Origin: a virus
Reading direction: 5' to 3' (one strand)
Virus record (IMG/VR): IMGVR_UViG_3300021960_000434
Span: 1 to 26,509 of that record
Length of the DNA: 26,509 bases
In this document: piece after piece, positions 6,595-14,491 of the stretch
Numbering within the stretch: position 1 is the first letter of the stretch
How the letters are laid out: each line of letters begins with the position of its first letter
Notes under the pieces: model-generated
Told to the model about the DNA's origin: nothing
The model's database searches: none
Seen by the model: the letters and a program-made list of their open reading frames with translations, nothing else
Translations under genes and position numbers: made by a program

Positions 6595-6871
6595 CGAACA
6601 CGAATGGGACCCTGAGGACCTGAACGAACTGTTATATTTGTTTGACAAAGACGACATCAGCGAACTAGAAGGCATATTCACCAACATAATCAAAGACGAC
6701 AGTGACGGATTCGTGGTGGAGTTCGTCATCTCTGTCCTTGCTGCACGAGAATTAGTAGAACTATATCTAAAGGCACAGACTGGCGATGAAATCGCCAAAG
6801 AAAAAAGTTGGCATGAATACTCTAAGATTATAGCCGAACTAACACAAGCATTAAACTTGCACGACAACTAA
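6584..6871 (+). CDS. Small acidic hypothetical protein (95 aa), GTG start
   Basis: Starts at GTG 6584 within the previous gene and is the last gene of the + strand operon. It is strongly acidic: by count 23 Asp/Glu against 7 Lys/Arg, with clusters such as WDPEDLNELLYLF and DKDDISELEG. The C-terminal half is helical. No family is recognised. Its charge would allow a DNA-mimic or a binding partner of a basic protein, but that is speculation. Its TAA overlaps the TAG of the opposite-strand giant gene. Confidence 0.55.
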   Translation: MTSSEHEWDPEDLNELLYLFDKDDISELEGIFTNIIKDDSDGFVVEFVISVLAARELVELYLKAQTGDEIAKEKSWHEYSKIIAELTQALNLHDN

Positions 6872-9800
6872 GGTTGTTGTTCTTCTAACTGTTGTGCTTC
6901 TTCTTGGTTAACAAGTTTTTGTAAATCTTTTATCAATTCGTTAGCAGCCCATTTTCTGCGTACAATTTCAGATTCTTGTTGCTTCTCACCAATTTCACGT
7001 GCTGGCACACCAAAATAGTTCCACCAACTAGAAACCATACGTTCTTCTAATGTATCTTTGCCACCAAACACACCGCCAGTAACACGATTAAATTGTCCCA
7101 ACGCAGGGAAAACCGATTCCAAAATATAGTTCACACGTGAATCCATAACAAGATTTTTGTTCTTATCATAATAAACATATTTTGTACCCATCATTGGACC
7201 CAAAAACTTTGCCATAAAAGCGGTATAACCTTTGACTTCATCTTGTCGGAATGGTCCAACGCTAATACCAAGTTGCCTGTTTGCTAACAATTCTGCTGGC
7301 AACTTAAACGGCAACCCTGCTTGTCCCAAAAGACCTTGAGGTGTTGTAATGGATTGTAACTGTTGCGCCAAACGAATATGAGGTAAATCGGGGGTCAATA
7401 CCCAGTTACCCATAATACCCAAAGCATCTTTATCAGCAATCCATTTTGGCATAATCAAATTAGGATTAACAGGGAAAGATTTTTTAAGTCTTTCATATTC
7501 ATAATATGCTTTAGGTCGTGCCACCATTTGTGTTAACTGCAATGGAACATTGCGACTTGTCCAAACCCAAAACGGCACAACCCGTTTTGCTACCTTATCC
7601 AACTTAGACAAATCACTATAATCAAAATGAATACGATTAATACGTGTTACAGCCTCATCAAAAGTTTGACCCTTGTTGAACGAATCTATAGCCATTGGCA
7701 AACGCAATGCTCGTTCAACAAACTTATTTTTACGGTTATAGAATTGGAAATATTTATCGGTCAATACCGCACCACGCCGACCAATAGTAGGCGCTGCAAA
7801 GTCGTCTGTAACACCATGACCTGTAGCCAAAACAACTTGAGTAACCCATTCTGCTTTAGCCAATTCGTTCGGGTCAGTAATGTTAGCCCGTTGAGTCCAG
7901 TTAGCAAAAGTATTACCCTTGGCAATACCACGTTTAGTTTCATTTTGAAACGTAGCCCATTTCAAACCCTGCTCAATAGCGTCATTGGTAACACCATCGG
8001 AATAATTCATAAACATACCCGAAAAACCGTTACGAACAAAAAACCCAGGCGTACTAGTAACCCAACGTTTCCAATAATTGTTTATTCTGTCTAAGTTTTT
8101 CATCCAAGATTTAAACTCAACTTGATTAAGAAGTTTTTTAACATTTGGACCCCAAACATCTAAAACCTCTTTAGGCATTTGTAAACCCATACCCTTAATT
8201 TCTTCCCAACCTTGTTCCGCAACATCGTTAACAAGTTTGCCATTCAACAAACCCATTTCAGCCATCTGCAACCAATCCAAACTTTCTTCAAGTTCTTCAT
8301 TGACAGCAGCCAACTTCAACTCATCAGCATGCAATATGGTTGTAACACGGTCATAAGCCTCAGCAACTTTTGGCTCATCAATCAAACTACTAGTTTCAAT
8401 AGACTTCAATACCTTATCAACATAAGCGGCATTACTTGCACCAGTAGAACCCTTAGCAGGTTTGTTTTTAATCAACAAAATCATGTCCTGAATTTCTTGT
8501 TTCAAACCAGCGCCAGTACCTTCAGTCCAAGCCTCTAAAACCTTTGCTTGGTCCAACAACATAGGTAAACGTTCTTCATACTTTAAACGTTGAGTATTTA
8601 ATTCCCCAACACCAAACTTCTCCTCAATCTGCCGTCTCACCTCGTTGTCTATGCTGTCATAAACTTTTTTTAATTCAGTATCAGCAGTTGCAAGTTTTGC
8701 TAAAACTTGCTCACGTGGCACATATTTTCCATCAACCAAAACACTATTAGCATTACGTAAGTTCATTAAAGTACGGAAAGCAGTATCCTGTTTTTGTGTT
8801 TCTTCCAACTGTGCGGTAAGTTCGGAACGTTTAGCCAACGATTCCTCAATATCAAGACCCATGTTGCGGAGTTTCTCATTATTATCCAGCAAAGACAACT
8901 GGTGCATTTCCATAGTGGAATCAAGAGAGTTCTGCAAAAACTTGTTACCTTTAACAGTTTGCCAAGGGTCAGTTGGTGCTTGCCCAATCTTGGGTGTTTT
9001 CCAATTATCGGGAACCAATACAGCCCATTCATCTGAAGTAAAATGGTAACCGTCACCAAAAATATTTGATGCAGGCATTAATACACCCCTATAACCATTA
9101 CCTGCTGCATCATCAACAAGATTTTTAAACCACCATTGTGACGCAATACCGCCAACAGCATCAGAATTATTAGGGCTGAAAGAATATGCAATTCTTTGTT
9201 GCACATCTTTAAACCACTCAAAGAACTGTCCAAGTTCATTATGGGTCAATTTTTCAATTTCGCCAGATGCCCTAGCAGCGTCAATACGAGTTTTCATATC
9301 CCATAATCCAGATAAAAGTTCCGCTTTTTCTGGATTAACTCGCACAAATGTTTCATCTAAAACACCATTATTTTCAATCATATTGGCAATATCAGATTCC
9401 GATATGTATTCGGTTATACCAACCTGTCGCCATGCTTTATTTAAATCCTCAGCCCAAAATTCTGGATTCAAAAAAGCAGAGAACGTTTCGGGGTCACGCA
9501 AATCCAATAATTCACCCTCAGGAATAGCATGACCAGCAATCGCATCATCCATTTGACTAAACGTACCAAACTCATTATCCATAGGTGCAGTTGTAAAAAT
9601 TTGAAACGGCACAGGTTCACCACTAGTGTCGGGAACAAAACCATAAATCCAACCCTCGCTAGCATAGGTTGCATTATTTTTTACTTCATTAATGCGTTGG
9701 ATTGCTTCAAGTTCTGTTTCGTTTTCAATTAATTTGTTTTCCAAAAATTGACGTTCTTCAATAGATGTTTCAGGTAGTGCATCTATTTGTTCACGTATAA

Positions 9801-12114
9801 AGTTGTTTTGCGCAACACGGCTCGCTTCACGAGCCTCAATAGCGTCTGCGCCACCAGCAGCACGAACAATTCGTTCAGCCAACCATTCCGCACTTTTGCC
9901 ATCAAAATCGTTAGCATTAGGATACCATGACAAATACTCTTTATGAAGTTTTTGTAATGTAAGGAAACGGTCAGCAGTGCCTTCGGTTAATGCTTTTTCA
10001 AAAGCATCAATTTGTTTAACCAAACTAATTATAACATCATTAGATTCGCCTTTGAGTTCAGCCTTAAGTTTGGTGGCGGCTTTAGTTGCCTTATCTAATG
10101 TTTTCTTAATTTTTGCCATTTCTTTCAAAATTGTTTCAGTTTCGGCAGTAACACCAACTCTTTGAGCAATTTTGCCCGACAAAACATCAATAGCAATTTG
10201 AGAAACATTTTCTAATTCTGTTGCAGCCGCTTCCTTTGTCCCCGCTAATTTCTTTACACCACGAGAAATACGACCCTTTAACGAACGTTGCGTAGCAAGC
10301 AACTTCGTTGCAACATCTTCAAGTTCTGCAACAAGTGCGGCATCGGGAACAACATGTTTAATCAACGGCTTAATAACAGCAGGACCAAAATCCATCATTC
10401 TATCATAATATGCTGTACGTTCCATCATTCTGCTATAAGAATGTAAACTGTCCATCATGATAGTAGGAACATCTGTTTTGAACCAAGGAATACCAATTTT
10501 GCGCATAGAAATTTCGTTGATAGCCTCAATGCTACCAACGATAACATCTTCGTCCATAAATTTTTCAGCATGGACAAGGTTGCCTTCTGCATCAAATGTT
10601 GCGTCACGCAATTTACGATGACTAGAAATACCTTTACCCGTTTCTATATCCACACCGCTAAAATCTAAGTCATCAAACCACTTAGTTTTATAACCTTCAG
10701 AAACCATCCATTCTCGTGCCTCGTCGGTCATTGAGTGATACAGGTGGTCGTCTATTAAACCAAGTTCATTTGGTAAAGCACCCCATTTGTTACGTATTTG
10801 TTGAACTCTATAATCGTCAACTGCTTGGTATGCTTCATCGTCCCATTTCCTGAAAGCATCAACAATGTTTTGCACTTCTTCGCTGCTTGCATAAACAGGG
10901 CTACGGTTTTCAATAATTTTGTATAATTCTTGTTGTGCAGTATCAGGCAACTGTTCAACCGCACGTAAAATTCCATATCCTTTAGCCAAATGTGTTTGAC
11001 TAAAACCAGAAGCCTTACCTCTGCTTCTAAGACTTGCTGAATGTTCCGCTATACCACCTAAATATGTGCTAATCCAATCATCACCAGATTTTATACCACG
11101 TCCAACACCAGCAGCAACCAAAGGCGCAACACCACCACGAGCAGTTTTTATAGCCCAATTAGGTTTATATTTATAAAGAACATCACCAACATAAGGGCTA
11201 ACTTCACCCAAAGTGTGTCTCCACGCTTTAGCAATAGCGCTACTATTTTTAATTTCATAACCCATATATTTTACGCCAACAAAAATGTTTTCATTTTTGC
11301 GAACATAATCAGGTAATTCTACAGCACCATAACGAACAATATTATCCAACAAATTAGGGATAGATTTAAGTTCGGGATATTTTGGATATAGTTCTGTTAC
11401 AACTCTAGTGGCTAATGCAACCTTTTGTGCTTTAGATGCTTGACTTGCAGGCAAACCAACATAGGTTGTTGGGTCCGTAGCAACATCAGCAATAAACTGT
11501 AAAGTCCCACCAGCAACACCACCCATTCCAGTAACGGAATCTTTACCAAACAATTTAAAGTTAGGGTCTTTTGCTTGGCGAACAAAATCTTTCCAACTAG
11601 CCTCAATTTTTTGACCTTTATAAATACCCTTTTTATAAGACAAAGGTTCAGCATATCCAAGACGAGTTAACTGAGTAAGACCCTCGGCAAGTTCATTAAT
11701 GGCAGATTGACCATAGCGTTGTACGGGTTTAACTGCTTCAACAGTTGCTTGCAAAACTTCTTTAGGTCCTTCACCAACAGTATAGTTAATGATTTGACCC
11801 AAAGTGTTAAATATTCCACCTGTAACACTTTTAGGGGTTTTACCAGTTTCTTTTAATTGCTGCAAACTTTCAAGAATATCTTTTTGTGCTTGCGGTTGAA
11901 ACGGCAAAAATCGTGTTAATGAACCAGCCTTATTAACAGCCTTACCTAATGCAAATTTTTCTTTCTTTAAACTACGTGATTGACCAGCAGGAACAACAAT
12001 TGTTGTTACACCATTTGCATCGGTATATGTAGTGTTGCCTTCACTATCTTTGCCATAACCGTAGTCTGTAGTTTGTTTTTTAACAAACGGTGAACGTGTT
12101 ATGCCAGTTGCCAT
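6868..12114 (-). CDS. Giant virion-associated protein (1748 aa), probably internal/ejected
   Basis: The largest gene in the window and the last of the - strand structural operon. Size, position after the tail genes and composition resemble the large internal proteins of short-tailed phages, which are packed in the head and ejected into the cell with the DNA. Visible features are Gly/Ala-rich amphipathic segments near 190-230 (TGMGGVAGGTLQFIADVATDPTT), a long Lys/Glu/Ala-rich coiled-coil stretch near 600-720, further helical stretches up to about 1280, and a C-terminal block near 1500-1560 with PFWVWTSRNVPLQL and ARPKAYYEYERLKK. I see no convincing lysozyme, transglycosylase or protease motif. 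AAGGAC precedes the ATG. The function is inferred from context; polyvalent effector or injection-pore roles remain open. Confidence 0.7.
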   Translation of the reverse strand: MATGITRSPFVKKQTTDYGYGKDSEGNTTYTDANGVTTIVVPAGQSRSLKKEKFALGKAVNKAGSLTRFLPFQPQAQKDILESLQQLKETGKTPKSVTGGIFNTLGQIINYTVGEGPKEVLQATVEAVKPVQRYGQSAINELAEGLTQLTRLGYAEPLSYKKGIYKGQKIEASWKDFVRQAKDPNFKLFGKDSVTGMGGVAGGTLQFIADVATDPTTYVGLPASQASKAQKVALATRVVTELYPKYPELKSIPNLLDNIVRYGAVELPDYVRKNENIFVGVKYMGYEIKNSSAIAKAWRHTLGEVSPYVGDVLYKYKPNWAIKTARGGVAPLVAAGVGRGIKSGDDWISTYLGGIAEHSASLRSRGKASGFSQTHLAKGYGILRAVEQLPDTAQQELYKIIENRSPVYASSEEVQNIVDAFRKWDDEAYQAVDDYRVQQIRNKWGALPNELGLIDDHLYHSMTDEAREWMVSEGYKTKWFDDLDFSGVDIETGKGISSHRKLRDATFDAEGNLVHAEKFMDEDVIVGSIEAINEISMRKIGIPWFKTDVPTIMMDSLHSYSRMMERTAYYDRMMDFGPAVIKPLIKHVVPDAALVAELEDVATKLLATQRSLKGRISRGVKKLAGTKEAAATELENVSQIAIDVLSGKIAQRVGVTAETETILKEMAKIKKTLDKATKAATKLKAELKGESNDVIISLVKQIDAFEKALTEGTADRFLTLQKLHKEYLSWYPNANDFDGKSAEWLAERIVRAAGGADAIEAREASRVAQNNFIREQIDALPETSIEERQFLENKLIENETELEAIQRINEVKNNATYASEGWIYGFVPDTSGEPVPFQIFTTAPMDNEFGTFSQMDDAIAGHAIPEGELLDLRDPETFSAFLNPEFWAEDLNKAWRQVGITEYISESDIANMIENNGVLDETFVRVNPEKAELLSGLWDMKTRIDAARASGEIEKLTHNELGQFFEWFKDVQQRIAYSFSPNNSDAVGGIASQWWFKNLVDDAAGNGYRGVLMPASNIFGDGYHFTSDEWAVLVPDNWKTPKIGQAPTDPWQTVKGNKFLQNSLDSTMEMHQLSLLDNNEKLRNMGLDIEESLAKRSELTAQLEETQKQDTAFRTLMNLRNANSVLVDGKYVPREQVLAKLATADTELKKVYDSIDNEVRRQIEEKFGVGELNTQRLKYEERLPMLLDQAKVLEAWTEGTGAGLKQEIQDMILLIKNKPAKGSTGASNAAYVDKVLKSIETSSLIDEPKVAEAYDRVTTILHADELKLAAVNEELEESLDWLQMAEMGLLNGKLVNDVAEQGWEEIKGMGLQMPKEVLDVWGPNVKKLLNQVEFKSWMKNLDRINNYWKRWVTSTPGFFVRNGFSGMFMNYSDGVTNDAIEQGLKWATFQNETKRGIAKGNTFANWTQRANITDPNELAKAEWVTQVVLATGHGVTDDFAAPTIGRRGAVLTDKYFQFYNRKNKFVERALRLPMAIDSFNKGQTFDEAVTRINRIHFDYSDLSKLDKVAKRVVPFWVWTSRNVPLQLTQMVARPKAYYEYERLKKSFPVNPNLIMPKWIADKDALGIMGNWVLTPDLPHIRLAQQLQSITTPQGLLGQAGLPFKLPAELLANRQLGISVGPFRQDEVKGYTAFMAKFLGPMMGTKYVYYDKNKNLVMDSRVNYILESVFPALGQFNRVTGGVFGGKDTLEERMVSSWWNYFGVPAREIGEKQQESEIVRRKWAANELIKDLQKLVNQEEAQQLEEQQP

Positions 12115-12156
12115 GAAAGTCCTTAAATTAGTATCCTATAATAAGAATACTTGTTC

Positions 12157-13596
12157 CTAAAACTCGGAAGTTCTGGCAGCCTTTGCAGCGGCTATACCCG
12201 CAGCCCGTTTAGCCGCTTCTTCTTCAGCCTTACGTTTAGCCTCAGCGGCAGCGGCTGCTTTTGCAGCCTCATCCCCAGTTTGATTATCTTCTTCAGGACC
12301 ATATTTAGCCAATGTTTCTGCACGTATAGCCGCAGCCCTGTCTTCCATATCTCGTTGTCTAGCATAGACAGATTCTTCGGCTTGCGCACGTTGCAATGCG
12401 ATATCTTGCAAACGTTTATTCAAATCAGCCTGCATACCAGCCTTAATACGTGGTTCTTGACCAGCCAACCCTTGAAGCGCAGCAGTAGTAGCACCAGTAG
12501 CAGCACGTTTGCTGGCAACATCAAAGTTTTGTTGACCAATATTTAACTGATTAGCAGCCCATTTGCCCAAATCGGAAGTGCTAGTAGCAAACTGTTTAGC
12601 AAAATTGCTAACAGCCTGAACCTCGCCAGTGCCAGCACCCTGAGATTGCAATGCAGCCAACAAAGGATTTGTTGGCGCTTCTAATGTTGTAATAGGAACA
12701 TTCTGATAGGCAACACTATCAACAAAAGACTTAAGGAAATCCTCACCCGCACCCTTAACCTGTCCACGTGCTGTTTCAAAATCCTTGCTAAGCAAATCTA
12801 GTTGTGTAGCAAATTCATCATTTGCCATTTGACTCATTGGGTCATAAAGTTCTTTAATGCGTTGCAAACCTTCTAGTGTTCGTTTACCAGCAGCCGATTC
12901 AAAAACTTGTGCAGCAGCCTCACCGCCACGTATACCACGAACACGTGCAACTGCCTCAAGTGCATCTTGTCTTGCAGCAGCACGATTTTCGGCATCAATA
13001 ACAAATTGATTTTGACGGTTTTCTTGCGCTAATTGAAATTCACGGTCACGTTTTTCTTTAGCCAAAGCATCCAAACGTTCTTGCGCACGTGCGGCAGCAG
13101 CACTGCCAGCAGCAGCCCTAGACAAAGCCAACTGTGCCTCACGATACTTGTCCTCACGTGCATTTTCTTCCCTACGAACCCTATCTTGATACTGTCTATC
13201 AGCAATTTCTTTTGCACGAGCGGCAGCAGTTTCTCTTTCATCTTGTTTATCGTTTAGATATGTTTGAATTGGCAACAATCTTGCTGTATACCAAGCCGCA
13301 CTTGGTTCAGAACCAATGTCTTCTATATATGCTTTTGCTGCATCATCAATTTTTGCTATTTCTTTATTTAAGTCAAAACCACCAGTTGAACCAGTAGAAG
13401 TAACTGTAATTGGCGTTGTAACTACAGGCGGCAAAGTTGTGCCAGTAGTGGTAGACGGCGCTACCGTTGTGGTGGTTGTCGGTCGTGTCGTTGTTGAAGA
13501 AGGTACTGTGGTTGTAGTTGTTCCACTGGGAGTACTATCGCCTTCTTGTATTAAAACCCATTGACCTAGTTTATAATCAAATTTAAATCCAGCCAT
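12157..13596 (-). CDS. Coiled-coil virion protein with Thr/Pro-rich linker (479 aa)
   Basis: Three regions are visible. A short N-terminal domain (1-20, FKFDYKLGQWVLI) is followed by a low-complexity Thr/Pro/Ser/Val linker (21-73). A very long Ala/Arg/Glu/Gln-rich helical region then runs from about 75 to the end, with heptad-like stretches at 120-215 and 400-475. This looks like an internal or tail-associated structural protein; it lies between a related-looking coiled-coil protein and the giant protein. AGGGGG precedes the ATG. The Thr-rich linker is of a type usual in secreted actinobacterial proteins and unexpected inside a capsid, so surface exposure is also possible. No catalytic motif was seen. 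Confidence 0.65.
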   Translation of the reverse strand: MAGFKFDYKLGQWVLIQEGDSTPSGTTTTTVPSSTTTRPTTTTTVAPSTTTGTTLPPVVTTPITVTSTGSTGGFDLNKEIAKIDDAAKAYIEDIGSEPSAAWYTARLLPIQTYLNDKQDERETAAARAKEIADRQYQDRVRREENAREDKYREAQLALSRAAAGSAAAARAQERLDALAKEKRDREFQLAQENRQNQFVIDAENRAAARQDALEAVARVRGIRGGEAAAQVFESAAGKRTLEGLQRIKELYDPMSQMANDEFATQLDLLSKDFETARGQVKGAGEDFLKSFVDSVAYQNVPITTLEAPTNPLLAALQSQGAGTGEVQAVSNFAKQFATSTSDLGKWAANQLNIGQQNFDVASKRAATGATTAALQGLAGQEPRIKAGMQADLNKRLQDIALQRAQAEESVYARQRDMEDRAAAIRAETLAKYGPEEDNQTGDEAAKAAAAAEAKRKAEEEAAKRAAGIAAAKAARTSEF

Positions 13597-13604
13597 AATA
13601 CCCC

Positions 13605-14042
13605 CTAATAAGCGGCGTACTGCTTAAGAGCAGTAGCCGAACTAATAATATCTCTTTGTTTCTGTAAACGTAACTGTGCCAAATAATCCTCAAGGTCAGC
13701 CTGCGACTGTGCCTCACTCATAGCGATACGGTTCTGTTCATCTTGTAACATTTGTGTTTCATCAGCAAGCGCACGTTGCATGTCTGCAGCATAACGTTCC
13801 AAACCTTTGCGTTGAATACCTGAAGCCACACCAGGACCAGCCAAACCACGCTGACCATAACTAGCCATTTTAGGACGGAAACCTTCAGTAAGTTTACGTG
13901 TTAAATCCGCTATGCTGCGTGTGCCACGTTGCTGCCCAAGAAACGCAGCCTGCTGGTTTGCTATGGATGTTGCGGAACGGCGTTTACGTGCAGACGCTTC
14001 AGCCATTCCATAATCACCGTAATATGCGTCTATCATTGACAT
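13605..14042 (-). CDS. Coiled-coil probable virion protein (145 aa)
   Basis: The 145 residues are mostly helical and rich in Ala, Arg, Gln and Ser, with a Tyr/Gly start (MSMIDAYYGDYGMAEA), a Gly-rich break in the middle (GQRGLAGPGVASG, about 63-75) and a long C-terminal helix (RYAADMQRAL..DEQNRIAMSEAQSQADLEDYLAQLR). It resembles the small internal virion proteins found between tail and large internal proteins in short-tailed phages. It stands 8 bases before the similarly composed 479-residue gene. An alternative start is Met3. No family is recognised. Confidence 0.6.
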   Translation of the reverse strand: MSMIDAYYGDYGMAEASARKRRSATSIANQQAAFLGQQRGTRSIADLTRKLTEGFRPKMASYGQRGLAGPGVASGIQRKGLERYAADMQRALADETQMLQDEQNRIAMSEAQSQADLEDYLAQLRLQKQRDIISSATALKQYAAY

Positions 14043-14046
14043 AATG

Positions 14047-14190
14047 TTACCTAGTTGCTTTCAACTGTTTTAGTTCATCTATTTCTTTTTGCAAACGTTC
14101 TAGTTCAGCCTGAAGTGACACAAAAATGTTTTGTAAAACATTTTTGTCCACACTTGTCAGCAGAGACAGAGAGTTAATAGACCAAGCCAT
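14047..14190 (-). CDS. Small coiled-coil protein (47 aa)
   Basis: The ATG at 14190-14188 overlaps the preceding stop as TAATG, and the frame ends in TAA 14049-14047. The product has a short Ser/Leu-rich start (MAWSINSLSLLTSV) and a C-terminal leucine heptad helix (LQAELERLQKEIDELKQL), a likely trimeric or dimeric coiled coil. Placement between the fibre-like gene and the internal proteins suggests a small oligomerisation or chaperone part for the tail. A perfect 13-base inverted repeat lies inside the gene. Confidence 0.55.
   Translation of the reverse strand: MAWSINSLSLLTSVDKNVLQNIFVSLQAELERLQKEIDELKQLKATR
14120..14147. repeat. Perfect 13-bp inverted repeat inside a coding region
   Basis: ACAAAAATGTTTT (14120-14132) and its exact complement (14135-14147) are separated by two bases. 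The stem is AT-rich, so an RNA hairpin would be moderately stable at best. It sits in the middle of the 47-residue ORF, away from either start codon. It could be a regulator-binding palindrome or an RNA element; it lacks the GC stem of an intrinsic terminator. Confidence 0.6.
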
Positions 14191-14489
14191 TAAGCAAACA
14201 CCTGCGAACCTATAACAAGTTGGTCACTGTCGCCAGTTACACCGCTTGTGCCAGATGATGCTGCAGTTAAACGACCAGCCGAGTCAACTGTAATGTTTGC
14301 TGTTGTATAAACACCAGCAACCACACCTGTTGATGTCATCGCAGCCGAGTTTATAGCCCCAGCATCAATGTTTGTGCCTGCCGCCAAATTTTCACAGAAA
14401 GTTTTTATAGCAGAAAAGTTTGCGTTAACTTCTGACGCAATAGCGGCTGTGCCGTTAACAAAACTGTATGGAATAGTAAGTGTAGCCAT
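14190..14489 (-). CDS. Tail fibre/appendage-like protein (99 aa)
   Basis: The N-terminal segment IPYSFVNGTAAIASEVNANFSAIKTF (about 6-31) matches the F-x-NGT-x-A-x-A-x-x-VN-x-NF pattern found at the start of many phage tail-fibre or spike proteins. The rest is Ala/Ser/Thr/Gly-rich with beta-repeat character (TSTGVVAGVYTTANITVDSAGRLTAASSGTSG). At 99 residues it is far shorter than a full fibre and has no receptor-binding domain, so it may be a baseplate adaptor or a minimal fibre. AAAGGA precedes the ATG. It directly follows the nozzle gene. Confidence 0.6.
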   Translation of the reverse strand: MATLTIPYSFVNGTAAIASEVNANFSAIKTFCENLAAGTNIDAGAINSAAMTSTGVVAGVYTTANITVDSAGRLTAASSGTSGVTGDSDQLVIGSQVFA

Positions 14490-14491
14490 TA

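Noticed and set aside
7627-8094. 155-residue + strand frame opposite the giant gene.
   Set aside because: No ribosome-binding site, Ser/Thr/Asn-rich shadow composition, fully inside a well-supported - strand gene.
12130-12151. Weak 7-bp hairpin and TATAAT in the gap before the giant gene.
   Set aside because: Stem includes a G-U pair and is AT-rich; no matching -35 was found on either strand, so neither a terminator nor a promoter is supported.
13316-13564. + strand frame with Val-rich repeats.
   Set aside because: It is the antisense of the Thr/Pro linker codons; the repeats are a by-product of that low-complexity DNA.
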